A stretch of 64,000 nucleotides of DNA, from contig CAJUNA010000024.1 of the NCBI GenBank assembly GCA_910587645.1, positions 29,948 through 93,947 on the forward strand, in the 5' to 3' direction. A model generated the notes under the pieces. It searched no databases, was not told the origin of the DNA, and saw only the letters and a list, made by a program, of their open reading frames with translations. Numbering within the stretch: position 1 is the first letter of the stretch; the number at the start of each line of letters is the position of its first letter. Source of the stretch: an uncultured Oscillospiraceae bacterium (GTDB lineage Bacteria; Bacillota; Clostridia; Oscillospirales; Oscillospiraceae). Below, piece after piece: positions 40,197 to 48,677 of the stretch. A program made the translations under genes and the position numbers.

Positions 40197-40546
40197 AACA
40201 AATACCTCACGCCGCCGTACAGCAAAAACAGCCCAAAAATAATTTTTAAAATCCGCACAGGGATTTTCTCAAAAGTCAGCCCGCCGGCGATCCCGCCAGC
40301 GATGCCTCCGGCGAGATAGGGCCACAGCAGGCTGAGCCCCGGCCTTACCTGCCACAGGTATACCGCCGCCGATGCGCAGCACATGGGCAGAATGACCGCT
40401 ACACAGGTGGCGAAGGACTTCTTGCCCTCCAGCCCCCGCCATTTTACCAGCAGTGGCAGCAGGACCATACCCCCGCCCCCGCCGAACAGGCCGCTGGCCA
40501 ATCCACCCGCTATACCTGCGATCTGATTTTTTCGCTTATCCGTCAT
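40190..40546 (-). CDS. TauE/SafE-family permease half (1)
   Basis: The 118-residue protein has four membrane helices with a glycine-rich motif (GGLASGLFGGGGGMVLLPLL) typical of the N-terminal half of TauE/SafE transporters. Start ATG 40546 follows GAGGGGC. It overlaps the next half by seven bases, and the pair replaces a single eight-helix protein. Substrate unknown (sulfite, sulfonate or similar). Confidence 0.78.
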   Translation of the reverse strand: MTDKRKNQIAGIAGGLASGLFGGGGGMVLLPLLVKWRGLEGKKSFATCVAVILPMCCASAAVYLWQVRPGLSLLWPYLAGGIAGGIAGGLTFEKIPVRILKIIFGLFLLYGGVRYLLW

Positions 40547-40593
40547 AGCAGCCCCTCCTGTTATGTAAGCCAGCCAGAGGGCTGGCCTTTGGA

Positions 40594-40785
40594 TTACTGC
40601 ATCAGCTTGAAGCTCTGGCAGTCGGTGCACTGGTCCATCGTGGGGTTGGCCTCGTGGGTGCCTACCTGGATGGTGTCCAGGCCGCAGTACTGCTCGTTTT
40701 TGCAGTGATGGGCGCAGGAATTGACGCTGCAATGGATGGAACGGTTCGGCGTGCAGGCGCAGCCGCTATTGGTGCAATTGCTCAT
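40594..40785 (-). CDS. DUF1540 small cysteine-rich protein
   Basis: The 63-residue protein has many cysteines in the DUF1540 pattern (CTNSGCACTPNRSIHCSVNS, CAHHCKNEQYCGLDTIQ, CTDCQSF) and is presumed to bind metal, most likely zinc. AAGGAGG precedes the start. The function is unknown; members are often abundant in spore-forming Clostridia. It lies just before the tauE pair and may share its promoter. Confidence 0.88.
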   Translation of the reverse strand: MSNCTNSGCACTPNRSIHCSVNSCAHHCKNEQYCGLDTIQVGTHEANPTMDQCTDCQSFKLMQ

Positions 40786-40903
40786 TTGAGGTTTCCTCCT
40801 TGCTTCTCGTTGTTCGGGTCTTGCCTGGGATAGTTTGTGCGGAGGATACGGTTTTATACGGTTGGTGTCTGCAATAACGTGTAAAAAACGATAGGAAAAA
40901 ATG

Positions 40904-40931
40904 TTGACATTTTTCGCCGGCCTGCTACAAT
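40904..40931 (+). promoter_or_regulatory. promoter of the MATE-MarR operon
   Basis: TTGACA at 40904-40909 and TACAAT at 40926-40931 with a 16-base spacer. Confidence 0.8.
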
Positions 40932-40935
40932 AGTT

Positions 40936-40958
40936 TCATATGCAACTGTTGCGTATGA
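40936..40958 (+). promoter_or_regulatory. MarR-type operator
   Basis: TCATATGCAAC (40936-40946) and GTTGCGTATGA (40948-40958) are inverted arms around one T, with one mismatched pair. It starts five bases after the -10 box, so MarR binding would block initiation or early elongation of its own operon. Confidence 0.7.
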
Positions 40959-40981
40959 GACTATTCGCGGAGGACAAGCCT

Positions 40982-42400
40982 ATGACGGAAGCAGAACAGA
41001 AACGGCAGGAATACCGGAAAACCATGATGCTCACGGAACCGCTGCCCCGGGTTATTACCAAGATGGCGGCGCCGTCCATCATTTCCTTTCTCATCACCTC
41101 CATTTATAACTTGGCGGATACTTTTTTCGTCAGCTCGCTCGGCACCAACGCCACGGCGGCGGTCAGCGTTAACGCATCCCTGGACCAGATCCTTATGATG
41201 GCCGGGTCTATGCTGGCGGTAGGCGCGGCCAGCTATATCTCCCGCCTGCTGGGGGCGCGGAAGGAGGAGCGGGCCAGCCAGGTCTTTTCGGTGGCATTTT
41301 TTTCCGCCATGGCCTTTGGTTTGGTAGTGCTGGTGGGGGGCGTAACCTTCATGCGGCCTATGGTGCGGCTGCTGGGGGCAACGGACACCTGTGAGCAGTA
41401 CGCTGTGGACTACGCCACCTACGTACTGCTGATCGCGCCCTTTATGGCGGCGAATTTCGTAATGAACCAATGCCTGCGGGCGGAGGGCAGCGCCATGCTG
41501 AGTATGATCGGCATGGGCTTTGGCGGGATTTTGAACTGCTTTTTGGATCCGGTCTTTATTTTTGCCCTGGATATGGGGGTGGCGGGTGCGTCCATCGCCA
41601 CCGCGATCTCAAAATTTGTCAGCTTTGCCATCCTTATTTTCCCCTATCTGACCCGCCGCAGCCTGCTGCGCCTGTCCCCCAGGCTATTTAAGCCTGACGC
41701 TGCCATTGTGGGGCAGATCGTGTCGGTAGGCTCGTCTTCCTTGTTCCGGAACGGGCTGGCGGTAATCTCCGCCATTGTCCTCAACCGCATCGCCGGGGGG
41801 ATTTCCGATTCCGTACTGGCGGGTATCGGCGTGGCGACCAAGGTAATGATGTTCCCCTTCGGCGTGATCCTGGGCTTTGGTACTGGGTTCCAGCCGGTAG
41901 CGGGCTTTAATTGGGGGGCCAAGCGGTTTGACCGGGTGGAGGAGAGCTACCGTTTTGCCGCCCGCGCGGCGATTTTCGGCGCGGCGGCGATGGGGCTGCT
42001 GCTGGCGGTATTTGCCAGCCCATTGATTGCCCTCTTTGCCAAGGCGGATCCGGAAATGCGGGCTGTCGGGGCGCTGTCTATCCGGCTGCAATGCCTGGCG
42101 CTGCCTGCCCATAGCTGGGTGGCAGTGGTCAATATGCTCTGCGCCGGGCTGGGGCGGGCCGGCGGCGCGGTACTGCTGTCCACCGCGCGGCAGGGGACCT
42201 GCTTCCTGCCGATTGTGTATCCCATGGCCCTGCTGTGGGGCGCTAACGGCGTGGCTTCAGTGCAGGCGGTGGCGGACGTACTGACCATCGCTCTGGCGCT
42301 ACCCCTGATCCGGCGGGTCAAAGTGTCCGTCCGGCAGGCGGCGCGGGAAGAAGCCGCCAAAAAAACCATCCCGAACGGCCCGGAGGGGGTGATATCGTGA
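40982..42400 (+). CDS. MATE-family exporter (3), MarR-controlled
   Basis: The 472-residue protein has twelve membrane helices (IISFLITSIYNLADTFFVSS in the first half, ISDSVLAGIGVATKVMMFPF in the second). ATG 40982 follows GGAGGACAAGCCT; the ATG at 40940 lies inside the operator and is not used. The gene overlaps marR by four bases (GTGA), and the pair forms an operon with a palindromic operator, the classic set-up for an inducible drug exporter. Confidence 0.9.
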   Translation: MTEAEQKRQEYRKTMMLTEPLPRVITKMAAPSIISFLITSIYNLADTFFVSSLGTNATAAVSVNASLDQILMMAGSMLAVGAASYISRLLGARKEERASQVFSVAFFSAMAFGLVVLVGGVTFMRPMVRLLGATDTCEQYAVDYATYVLLIAPFMAANFVMNQCLRAEGSAMLSMIGMGFGGILNCFLDPVFIFALDMGVAGASIATAISKFVSFAILIFPYLTRRSLLRLSPRLFKPDAAIVGQIVSVGSSSLFRNGLAVISAIVLNRIAGGISDSVLAGIGVATKVMMFPFGVILGFGTGFQPVAGFNWGAKRFDRVEESYRFAARAAIFGAAAMGLLLAVFASPLIALFAKADPEMRAVGALSIRLQCLALPAHSWVAVVNMLCAGLGRAGGAVLLSTARQGTCFLPIVYPMALLWGANGVASVQAVADVLTIALALPLIRRVKVSVRQAAREEAAKKTIPNGPEGVIS

Positions 42401-42819
42401 CCCATTCCGTGGTGACCAGCCTTCTGCGGATCAACCGGCAGCGGATGGTGTCCCTGCGCCGTGCTTTGACACCGTACGGCTATGTGGGGTTCATGCACCT
42501 GATTTTAATTTACACCGCCCGGCGCCCAGGGGCCAGCCAGGAGGAGATTGCTGCGTTCTATGCCCTGGACAAGGCCAGTGCCGCCCGCGATGCCCGCCGC
42601 CTGGAGGACGCAGGGCATATCCGGCGGCAAACCGACCCAGATAACCGGCGGCGGTATCAGCTTTTTGTCACGGAAGCGGGGGAGAAGATGGTGGAGATTA
42701 TCCATGAGACCCACCGGAAATTTGAGGAGCGGCTCTCCGCTGACATTACCCCGGAGGATTGGGAAAAGCTGACGGAATTGCTGGCGGTGGCAGAGGAAAA
42801 CAGCCATTATACAGAATGA
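42397..42819 (+). CDS. MarR-family repressor
   Basis: The 140-residue protein has the MarR winged helix: GASQEEIAAFYALDKASAAR, DARRLEDAGHIRRQTD and NRRRYQLFVTEAGEK. It starts with GTG 42397 in overlap with the MATE stop. It probably represses the MATE-marR operon and dissociates on binding of an aromatic or amphipathic drug. Confidence 0.9.
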   Translation: MTHSVVTSLLRINRQRMVSLRRALTPYGYVGFMHLILIYTARRPGASQEEIAAFYALDKASAARDARRLEDAGHIRRQTDPDNRRRYQLFVTEAGEKMVEIIHETHRKFEERLSADITPEDWEKLTELLAVAEENSHYTE

Positions 42820-42826
42820 TGTGGAA

Positions 42827-42859
42827 CGAGGGCCTGCGAAAAGCAAGCCCTCGCCTTTT
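42827..42859. terminator. shared terminator marR/hemW
   Basis: CGAGGGC (42827-42833) and GCCCTCG (42847-42853) form a stem between convergent genes; CCTTTTCT follows on the plus strand. Confidence 0.7.
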
Positions 42860-42861
42860 CT

Positions 42862-44076
42862 CTATACAACGCGGAAATCGTGGTTCATTACCGCTTGTTC
42901 CCGCCGCTTTTTTTCTTCCGCCAGGGCTTCTAAGGCCTGACCGATGATCTGGTTGCTGAGGAGGAAACCCTCCGGCGTCAAGCGCCAGCGGCCTCCCCGC
43001 AGAACGGCGTGGCCGGATCCCTCGCACCGCGCCAGCACCGCCTGCACAGGCGCGAAAGGCAGGCGGAAGCGGTACTCAAACTCCTGCCGGGAAATCCCCT
43101 TGGCCGTCCGAAGGCCCAGCATGATATATTCGATGTCCCGCACCCGGGCAGGGATGCGCTCATTCTCCGAGAGGATGTCTCCCTGGGTCTCCACACCCCG
43201 GCAGTAGGCATCCAGATCCCGTACATAGGCGTAACGGACGTCTCCCAGGTCGGAGTGGGCGCCTGGGCCGAAGCCCGCGTACTCGCCAAGGGTCCAATAT
43301 TTCATGTTGTGCCGGGATTCCCGCCCGGGCTTGGCGAAGTTGGAAATTTCGTACTGCTGGTAGCCCAGCGCCGCGAGACGGGTTTCTGTCCACAGGTACA
43401 TGTCCGCCTGTAGGTCATCGTCCGGCAGGTCTAGTTCCCCCTGCATGTCCCACAGGGGGGTACCCTCCTCCACCTTCAGCCCGTAGCAGCTCAAGTGCTC
43501 GGGGGCCAGGGCGGCGGCTTTTTCCACCGTGTCCTGCCAGCTCTCCATCGTCTGCCCCGGCAAGCCGTAGATCAAATCCAGGGAGATATTTTTGATTTTC
43601 GCCCGCCGGGCAGCGGCCACGGCTTCCTCTGCCTGGGCAAAGGTATGGGGGCGGCCTAAAAGCCGGAGCTGCCCATCATCGGCGGACTGCACGCCGAGGG
43701 ACAGCCGGTTGAAACCCGCGCGGCGGAGGGTGCGGAGGGCTTTCCAGCCCCCCGCGCTGTCCGGGTTGGCTTCCAGGGTGATCTCCGGCTCCTTGGCGAG
43801 GTGGTAGCATTTTTCCACGGTTTTCAAGATTTTCTTAAGCCGTTTGACGCCCAGGTAGGACGGCGTGCCGCCGCCAAAGTAGACGGTGTCCACCTGATGG
43901 GCGGTGGTCTGGCGGGAGATCTCCGCCAGTTGGCGGCAGAGGGCGGATACATAGCGGTCCATCCTGTCCTCACCGCAGGGAAGGGAGTAGAAATCGCAGT
44001 AGATGCACTTGCTCTTGCAGAAGGGGATGTGGATATAAAGCCCCAGGGGCTTGTACTCTTTTTTCAAGGCAGTCAC
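42862..44076 (-). CDS. hemW: radical SAM heme chaperone HemW
   Basis: The 404-residue protein has the radical SAM cluster motif CKSKCIYC (residues 19-26), followed by VYFGGGTPSYL, SLGVQSADDGQLRLLGR and DLIYGLPGQTMESW, which are characteristic of HemW (formerly called oxygen-independent coproporphyrinogen oxidase). HemW binds heme and transfers it to proteins. The start is GTG 44076, but TTG 44067, six bases after GAGGTG, is an alternative and may be the real one. Confidence 0.9.
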   Translation of the reverse strand: MTALKKEYKPLGLYIHIPFCKSKCIYCDFYSLPCGEDRMDRYVSALCRQLAEISRQTTAHQVDTVYFGGGTPSYLGVKRLKKILKTVEKCYHLAKEPEITLEANPDSAGGWKALRTLRRAGFNRLSLGVQSADDGQLRLLGRPHTFAQAEEAVAAARRAKIKNISLDLIYGLPGQTMESWQDTVEKAAALAPEHLSCYGLKVEEGTPLWDMQGELDLPDDDLQADMYLWTETRLAALGYQQYEISNFAKPGRESRHNMKYWTLGEYAGFGPGAHSDLGDVRYAYVRDLDAYCRGVETQGDILSENERIPARVRDIEYIMLGLRTAKGISRQEFEYRFRLPFAPVQAVLARCEGSGHAVLRGGRWRLTPEGFLLSNQIIGQALEALAEEKKRREQAVMNHDFRVV

Positions 44077-44130
44077 CTCGGTCGTGAAATCCCCTCCATT
44101 GTAACCGAAAGCGCGGCAATCCGCAAGAGC

Positions 44131-44769
44131 TTATTCTGTCGCTTTCCTCCGTTTACCGCAAAAGACGGCCGTTGCGCCCCATTCCATTGCCCGGCGGGTA
44201 AAGGTTTTCCGGGAGACGCCCAGCCGCCGCCCCGCCTCCGCGGCGGAAATATCCCCTTTCCACCAGTCCTCCGCCAGCCCGTCAAAGCCCTCCGGCATAG
44301 GGAGCCGCTCCGGGCCGAAGCGGACGCCCCGGGCTTTTGCCTCCGCGATGCCCTCCGCCTGCCGCTGGCGGAGGAATTCCCGCTCGGTCTGGGCCACGTA
44401 GCTCAAAAGCTGGAGCACGATATCCGCCACCAGCGTCCCGGTCAGGTCACGGCCCTCCCGGGTGTCCAGCAGGGGCATGTCCAAAACAACGATGGCGGCG
44501 CGCTTGGTCTTGGTGATGTAGGCCCATTGGTTCAGAATCTCGTCATAATTCCGGCCCAGCCGGTCAATACTTTTGATAACCAGGATATCTCCGGGGCAGA
44601 GCGCCTGGGTCAGGCGCTGATACAGCGGGCGGTCAAAATTTTTCCCCGACCGCTTTTCCACCGTGATCCGCTCCTCCGCCACGCCAAATGCCCGCAGCGC
44701 CGCAAGCTGCCGGTCCTCTTTCTGCGCCTGGGTGGAGACGCGGGCGTAGCCGTACATAATGCTGATCAT
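44131..44769 (-). CDS. small serine recombinase (resolvase/invertase)
   Basis: The 212-residue protein has the catalytic serine at residue 12 (YGYARVST), the arginine-rich catalytic region GDILVIKSIDRLGRNYDEI and the C-terminal helix-turn-helix (WWKGDISAAEAGRRLGVSRKTFTRR). It belongs to the resolvase/invertase family that inverts or resolves DNA at two short sites. No transposase is near, so it is an orphan. ATG 44769 follows GAGGAG. Its recombination sites are not evident; one inverted repeat lies at 44849-44879. Confidence 0.9.
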   Translation of the reverse strand: MISIMYGYARVSTQAQKEDRQLAALRAFGVAEERITVEKRSGKNFDRPLYQRLTQALCPGDILVIKSIDRLGRNYDEILNQWAYITKTKRAAIVVLDMPLLDTREGRDLTGTLVADIVLQLLSYVAQTEREFLRQRQAEGIAEAKARGVRFGPERLPMPEGFDGLAEDWWKGDISAAEAGRRLGVSRKTFTRRAMEWGATAVFCGKRRKATE

Positions 44770-45078
44770 TCCTGCACTCCTCTCTATTTATAAATACGAT
44801 CTTGGAAGGAAGGCCACATCCTTCCGCCGCAGGGGTGGCGGGAACAAAAATGACACCTTCACGACAGAAGGCGTCATTGCTGGTCGGTACCATTATATCC
44901 CAACGCCAGCCCGGCGTACCAGCTATTTTTCTCAAAAACCAGCAAATTCCCAAGCCGTTCCCACCGCCTTTGCCCACATCCCGGTAAATTTCCATATTGA
45001 CATCCTCCGTCTTCAGCGGGTATAATAAATCAAATTAGGTTCGCGTCCGGCCCCTGTGCCGGGAAAGGAGCGTGTTTC
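44770..45078. other. 309-base divergent region of the recombinase and pyrC
   Basis: It contains an inverted repeat (AATGACACCTTC and GAAGGCGTCATT, within 44850-44879, one mismatch), the pyr operon promoter and a short leader. No gene is visible. Confidence 0.55.
44997..45026 (+). promoter_or_regulatory. promoter of the pyr operon
   Basis: TTGACA at 44997-45002 and TATAAT at 45021-45026 with an 18-base spacer. The leader is only about 45 bases, too short for the PyrR attenuator seen in Bacillus; it contains a short CCGGC...GCCGG hairpin just before the ribosome binding site. Confidence 0.75.
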
Positions 45079-46344
45079 TTGAACTGCCTGTTGAAAAACG
45101 GACTGCTGTTTACCAAAGACGGCTTTCGCCCTGCTGATATCGCTATCGCGGAGGGCTGCATTGTTTCCATTGCCAGGGGGCTTTCCGCCGCCGGCTATGT
45201 TGCCATTGACCTCCATGACGCCGTTGTATTTCCCGGTTTCGTTGATGTTCACGTCCATCTTCGAGAGCCGGGATTTTCTTATAAGGAGACCATCCGCACC
45301 GGCTCCCTCTCCGCCGCCCGGGGCGGCTATACCCATGTGTGCGCCATGCCGAACCTGAACCCTGTTCCGGACAGCCTGGAGGCACTGAATGTCCAACGGG
45401 ACATTATTGCCCGGGACGGCGTGGTTCACATCCATCCTTACGGGGCCATCACCCGCGGGGAGCAGGGGGAAGCCCTGGCGGATTTGGAAGCTATGGCCCC
45501 CTATGTGGCCGGGTTTTCCGATGACGGGCGGGGTGTGCAGGACGGCGGCATGATGCGTCAGGCCATGCTGGAAGCCAAACGCCTGGGGAAGATCATCGCC
45601 GCCCACTGCGAGGACAACAGCCTGCTTCACGGCGGCTATATCCACGATGGCGCCTACGCCCGCGTCCACGGCCACCGGGGCATCTGTTCCGAGAGCGAGT
45701 GGGGCCAGATTGCCCGGGATCTCCAACTGGCGGAGGAGACTGGCTGTGCCTACCACGTCTGCCATATTTCCACGAAAGAGAGCGTAAACCTTATCCGCAA
45801 GGCCAAGGCCCGCGGGGTGGATGTGACCTGCGAGACCGGCCCCCACTATCTGGTGTTCTGCGACCAGGATTTGCAGGAAGACGGGCGGTTCAAAATGAAT
45901 CCCCCCCTCCGCTCCGCGGAGGACAGGGAGGCGTTGATTGAGGGCCTGCTGGACGGGACCATCGACATGATTGCCACCGACCACGCCCCCCACAGCCGTG
46001 AGGAAAAAGGCCGCGGCCTGGAAAAAAGCGCCATGGGCGTAGTAGGCCTGGAGACCGCCTTTGCGGCGGTATACACCCACCTGGTCAAACCGGGCAGGCT
46101 GTCCTTAGGACGGCTGGTGGATCTGCTCCACGGCAATCCGGCGCGGCGCTTCGGCTTTGGAACGCCCCTGGCGGAAGGGGCGCCTGCGGATTTGACGGCC
46201 TTTGATTTAGACAAGCCCTTCCCCGTGGATCCGGAGCAATTCCAGACCATGGGCCGGGCCACCCCCTTCGCGGGGATGACGCTGTATGGGTCCTGCAAGC
46301 TGACCATGGTGGACGGAAACCCCGTCTGGAAGGAGGGAGAATGA
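45079..46344 (+). CDS. pyrC: dihydroorotase
   Basis: The 421-residue amidohydrolase closes carbamoyl aspartate to dihydroorotate. Zinc-binding motifs are visible: VDVHVHLREPGF (near 56), AAHCEDNSL (near 174), HVCHISTKES (near 228) and ATDHAPHS (near 300, with the catalytic aspartate). The start is TTG 45079, after AAAGGAG. It is the first gene of the operon. Confidence 0.95.
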   Translation: MNCLLKNGLLFTKDGFRPADIAIAEGCIVSIARGLSAAGYVAIDLHDAVVFPGFVDVHVHLREPGFSYKETIRTGSLSAARGGYTHVCAMPNLNPVPDSLEALNVQRDIIARDGVVHIHPYGAITRGEQGEALADLEAMAPYVAGFSDDGRGVQDGGMMRQAMLEAKRLGKIIAAHCEDNSLLHGGYIHDGAYARVHGHRGICSESEWGQIARDLQLAEETGCAYHVCHISTKESVNLIRKAKARGVDVTCETGPHYLVFCDQDLQEDGRFKMNPPLRSAEDREALIEGLLDGTIDMIATDHAPHSREEKGRGLEKSAMGVVGLETAFAAVYTHLVKPGRLSLGRLVDLLHGNPARRFGFGTPLAEGAPADLTAFDLDKPFPVDPEQFQTMGRATPFAGMTLYGSCKLTMVDGNPVWKEGE

Positions 46345-47072
46345 TGACGCAAGGGATTTACCGGGTAGAATATAACAGGGCGTTAGCGCCCGGCGTCTGG
46401 GAACTGCGGCTTTCCGGCGATACCAGCGCCCTCACCGCGCCGGGGCAGTTTATCAACATCAAGCTGGACGGCTTTTACCTCCGCCGGCCCATTTCGGTAT
46501 GCGACTGGGACGGCGAGGGCATTACTGTCATATATAAGGTGGTTGGCAAAGGCACCGCCGCCCTCAGCAGCGTAGAGCCTGGGCAGGATCTCGACATTCT
46601 CTGCGGGCTGGGCAACGGTTTCGATGTGTCGAAGTGCGGCCGGCGCACCCTGGCCATCGGCGGAGGAGCGGGCGTCCCGCCCATGTACGCTTTGGCAAAG
46701 GCCCTCCTGGCGGCAGGGAAAACGCCAATCGCCATTTTGGGCTTTAACAAAAAAGATGAAGTTTTCTATGAGGACCGTTTCCGCGCCTTAGGCGTGGAAA
46801 CCGCCGTCACCACCGCAGACGGCAGCCACGGCCAAAAGGGCTTCGTCACCGACGCCCTGCCGGAAACGTATGATTTTTACTGCGCCTGCGGCCCCATCCC
46901 CATGCTGAAGGCGGTATATGACGCCGCCCCCACCTCCGGGCTGCTGAGTTTTGAGGAGCGGATGGGCTGCGGCTTCGGCGCCTGCATGGGCTGCACCTGC
47001 AAAACAAAATACGGCAATAAGCGCATCTGCAAAGACGGCCCGGTACTGGAAAAGGAGGAGGTTATATGGTAG
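46341..47072 (+). CDS. pyrK: dihydroorotate dehydrogenase electron transfer subunit
   Basis: The 243-residue flavin/[2Fe-2S] protein passes electrons from PyrD to NAD+. FAD binding is shown by FYLRRPISVCDWD and GKGTAALSSVEPGQ, and the cluster by the cysteines of ERMGCGFGACMGCTCKT near the C-terminus. The ATG at 46341 overlaps the pyrC stop; the ATG at 46344 has better spacing to AGGAGG and is an equal alternative. It overlaps pyrD by seven bases. Confidence 0.94.
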   Translation: MMTQGIYRVEYNRALAPGVWELRLSGDTSALTAPGQFINIKLDGFYLRRPISVCDWDGEGITVIYKVVGKGTAALSSVEPGQDLDILCGLGNGFDVSKCGRRTLAIGGGAGVPPMYALAKALLAAGKTPIAILGFNKKDEVFYEDRFRALGVETAVTTADGSHGQKGFVTDALPETYDFYCACGPIPMLKAVYDAAPTSGLLSFEERMGCGFGACMGCTCKTKYGNKRICKDGPVLEKEEVIW

Positions 47073-47983
47073 ACACAAGCGTAATTCTCTCCGGTATCAA
47101 GCTGGACAACCCCATCATTCCCGCCAGCGGGACCTTTGGATATGGGTACGAGTTCGCGGCGCTGTACGACATCAACTGCCTGGGAACCTTCTCCTTTAAA
47201 GGCACTACCCATGCCCCCCGGTTTGGCAACCCCACCCCCCGCATTGCGGAGGCCCCCTCCGGGCTGCTCAACGCCGTAGGCCTGCAAAATCCCGGAGCAG
47301 AGAAGGTCGCCGCCGAAGAGCTCCCCAAGCTGCGGCAGGTATTCCATAAACCGGTGATGGCAAACATCAGCGGTTTTTCCGTGGAGGAGTACGCAGAAAC
47401 CTGCGCCCTGCTGGACAAGGAGGAGCAGGTAGGGTGGCTGGAGGTCAACATCTCCTGCCCTAACGTCCACAACGGCGGCATGAGCTTCGGCACCAGCCCG
47501 GACGCGGCGGCGGAGGTCACCCGGGCGGTGAAGGCCGTCACCACCAAGCCCGTCTATATGAAGCTCAGCCCCAACGTCACCGACATCGCCGCCATTGCCA
47601 AGGCCTGCGAAGACGCGGGCGCGGACGGCGTCAGCCTGATCAACACCCTGCTTTCCATGCGCATCAACCTAAAAAACCGCAAGCCCCTGCTGGCCAACGG
47701 CACCGGCGGCTTATCCGGCCCGGCGGTGTTCCCGGTAGCGGTACGGATGGTATATCAGGTCTACGAAGCGGTCAAAATCCCCGTCATCGGCATGGGCGGG
47801 GTGTCATCGGCGGAGGACGTGATAGAAATGATGCTGGCGGGGGCGTCCGCCGTAGAGGTAGGAGCGGCGAACCTGGTAAACCCCTTCGCCTGCCGGGACA
47901 TCGTCCGGGATTTGCCGGAGGTGATGGAAAAATATGGGATCAAGAACTTATCTGAAATCATAGGAGGAGCGCACAATGGGTAA
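47066..47983 (+). CDS. pyrD: dihydroorotate dehydrogenase (NAD+-type, catalytic subunit)
   Basis: The 305-residue FMN enzyme is of the PyrDB class that works with PyrK. It shows NPIIPASGTFGYG, the substrate loop VNISCPNVHNGG with the active-site cysteine, and the FMN phosphate site IGMGGVSSAEDVIEMM. AAGGAGGAGG precedes the start within pyrK. Confidence 0.95.
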   Translation: MVDTSVILSGIKLDNPIIPASGTFGYGYEFAALYDINCLGTFSFKGTTHAPRFGNPTPRIAEAPSGLLNAVGLQNPGAEKVAAEELPKLRQVFHKPVMANISGFSVEEYAETCALLDKEEQVGWLEVNISCPNVHNGGMSFGTSPDAAAEVTRAVKAVTTKPVYMKLSPNVTDIAAIAKACEDAGADGVSLINTLLSMRINLKNRKPLLANGTGGLSGPAVFPVAVRMVYQVYEAVKIPVIGMGGVSSAEDVIEMMLAGASAVEVGAANLVNPFACRDIVRDLPEVMEKYGIKNLSEIIGGAHNG

Positions 47984-48674
47984 GGACGTCATCATCGCGT
48001 TGGACTTTGACAGCCGGGAGAAAACCCTGGCCTTTCTGGATCAGTTTACGGAGGAAAAGCCCTTCGTAAAAATCGGCATGGAGCTGTACTACGCCGAAGG
48101 GCCGGCGGTTGTCCGGGAGATCAAGGCCCGGGGCCACAAGATTTTTCTTGATCTGAAGCTCCACGACATCCCCAACACGGTCAAAAAGGCCATGGCGGTG
48201 CTGTCCGGCCTGGACGTAGACATGACCAACCTCCACGCCGCTGGGACAAAGGCCATGATGGAGGCCGCCCAGGAGGGCCTGACCCGTCCCGATGGAACCC
48301 GTCCCCTGCTGATTGCGGTCACCCAGCTTACCTCCACCAGCCAGGAGCGGATGGAAGCCGACCTGCTCATTGACAAGCCCCTTGACCAGGTGGTAATGCA
48401 CTATGCCAAATGCGCGGCGGAAGCGGGGCTGGCCGGCGTAGTCTGCTCGCCGCTGGAAGCGGGAAAAGTCCATGAAACCTGCGGCGCCGGCTTTGTCACC
48501 GTCACCCCCGGGGTACGTTTTGCCGATGGCGAGGTGGGCGACCAGGTTCGCGTCACCACCCCTGCCAAGGCGAAGGAGCTCGGTTCCGACTATATCGTGG
48601 TAGGCCGCCCCATCACCCAGGCGGCGGATCCAGTGACGGCATACCGCCGCTGTGTAGCGGAGTTTGTAGGATGA
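47976..48674 (+). CDS. pyrF: orotidine 5'-phosphate decarboxylase
   Basis: The 232-residue enzyme makes UMP. The catalytic D-K-D set lies in FLDLKLHDIPNTV near 57, with ALDFDSREK at the N-terminus and VTPGVRFADGEVGDQ near the C-terminus. It overlaps pyrD by eight bases. Confidence 0.95.
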   Translation: MGKDVIIALDFDSREKTLAFLDQFTEEKPFVKIGMELYYAEGPAVVREIKARGHKIFLDLKLHDIPNTVKKAMAVLSGLDVDMTNLHAAGTKAMMEAAQEGLTRPDGTRPLLIAVTQLTSTSQERMEADLLIDKPLDQVVMHYAKCAAEAGLAGVVCSPLEAGKVHETCGAGFVTVTPGVRFADGEVGDQVRVTTPAKAKELGSDYIVVGRPITQAADPVTAYRRCVAEFVG

Positions 48675-48677
48675 TTT

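Noticed and set aside
40940..40981. Upstream ATG at 40940 for the third MATE gene
   Set aside because: It lies inside the MarR operator and within about 10 bases of the -10 box; ATG 40982 has a good ribosome binding site.
44997..45078. A PyrR-type attenuator before pyrC
   Set aside because: The leader is about 45 bases and lacks the anti-antiterminator/terminator set; no pyrR gene is nearby.
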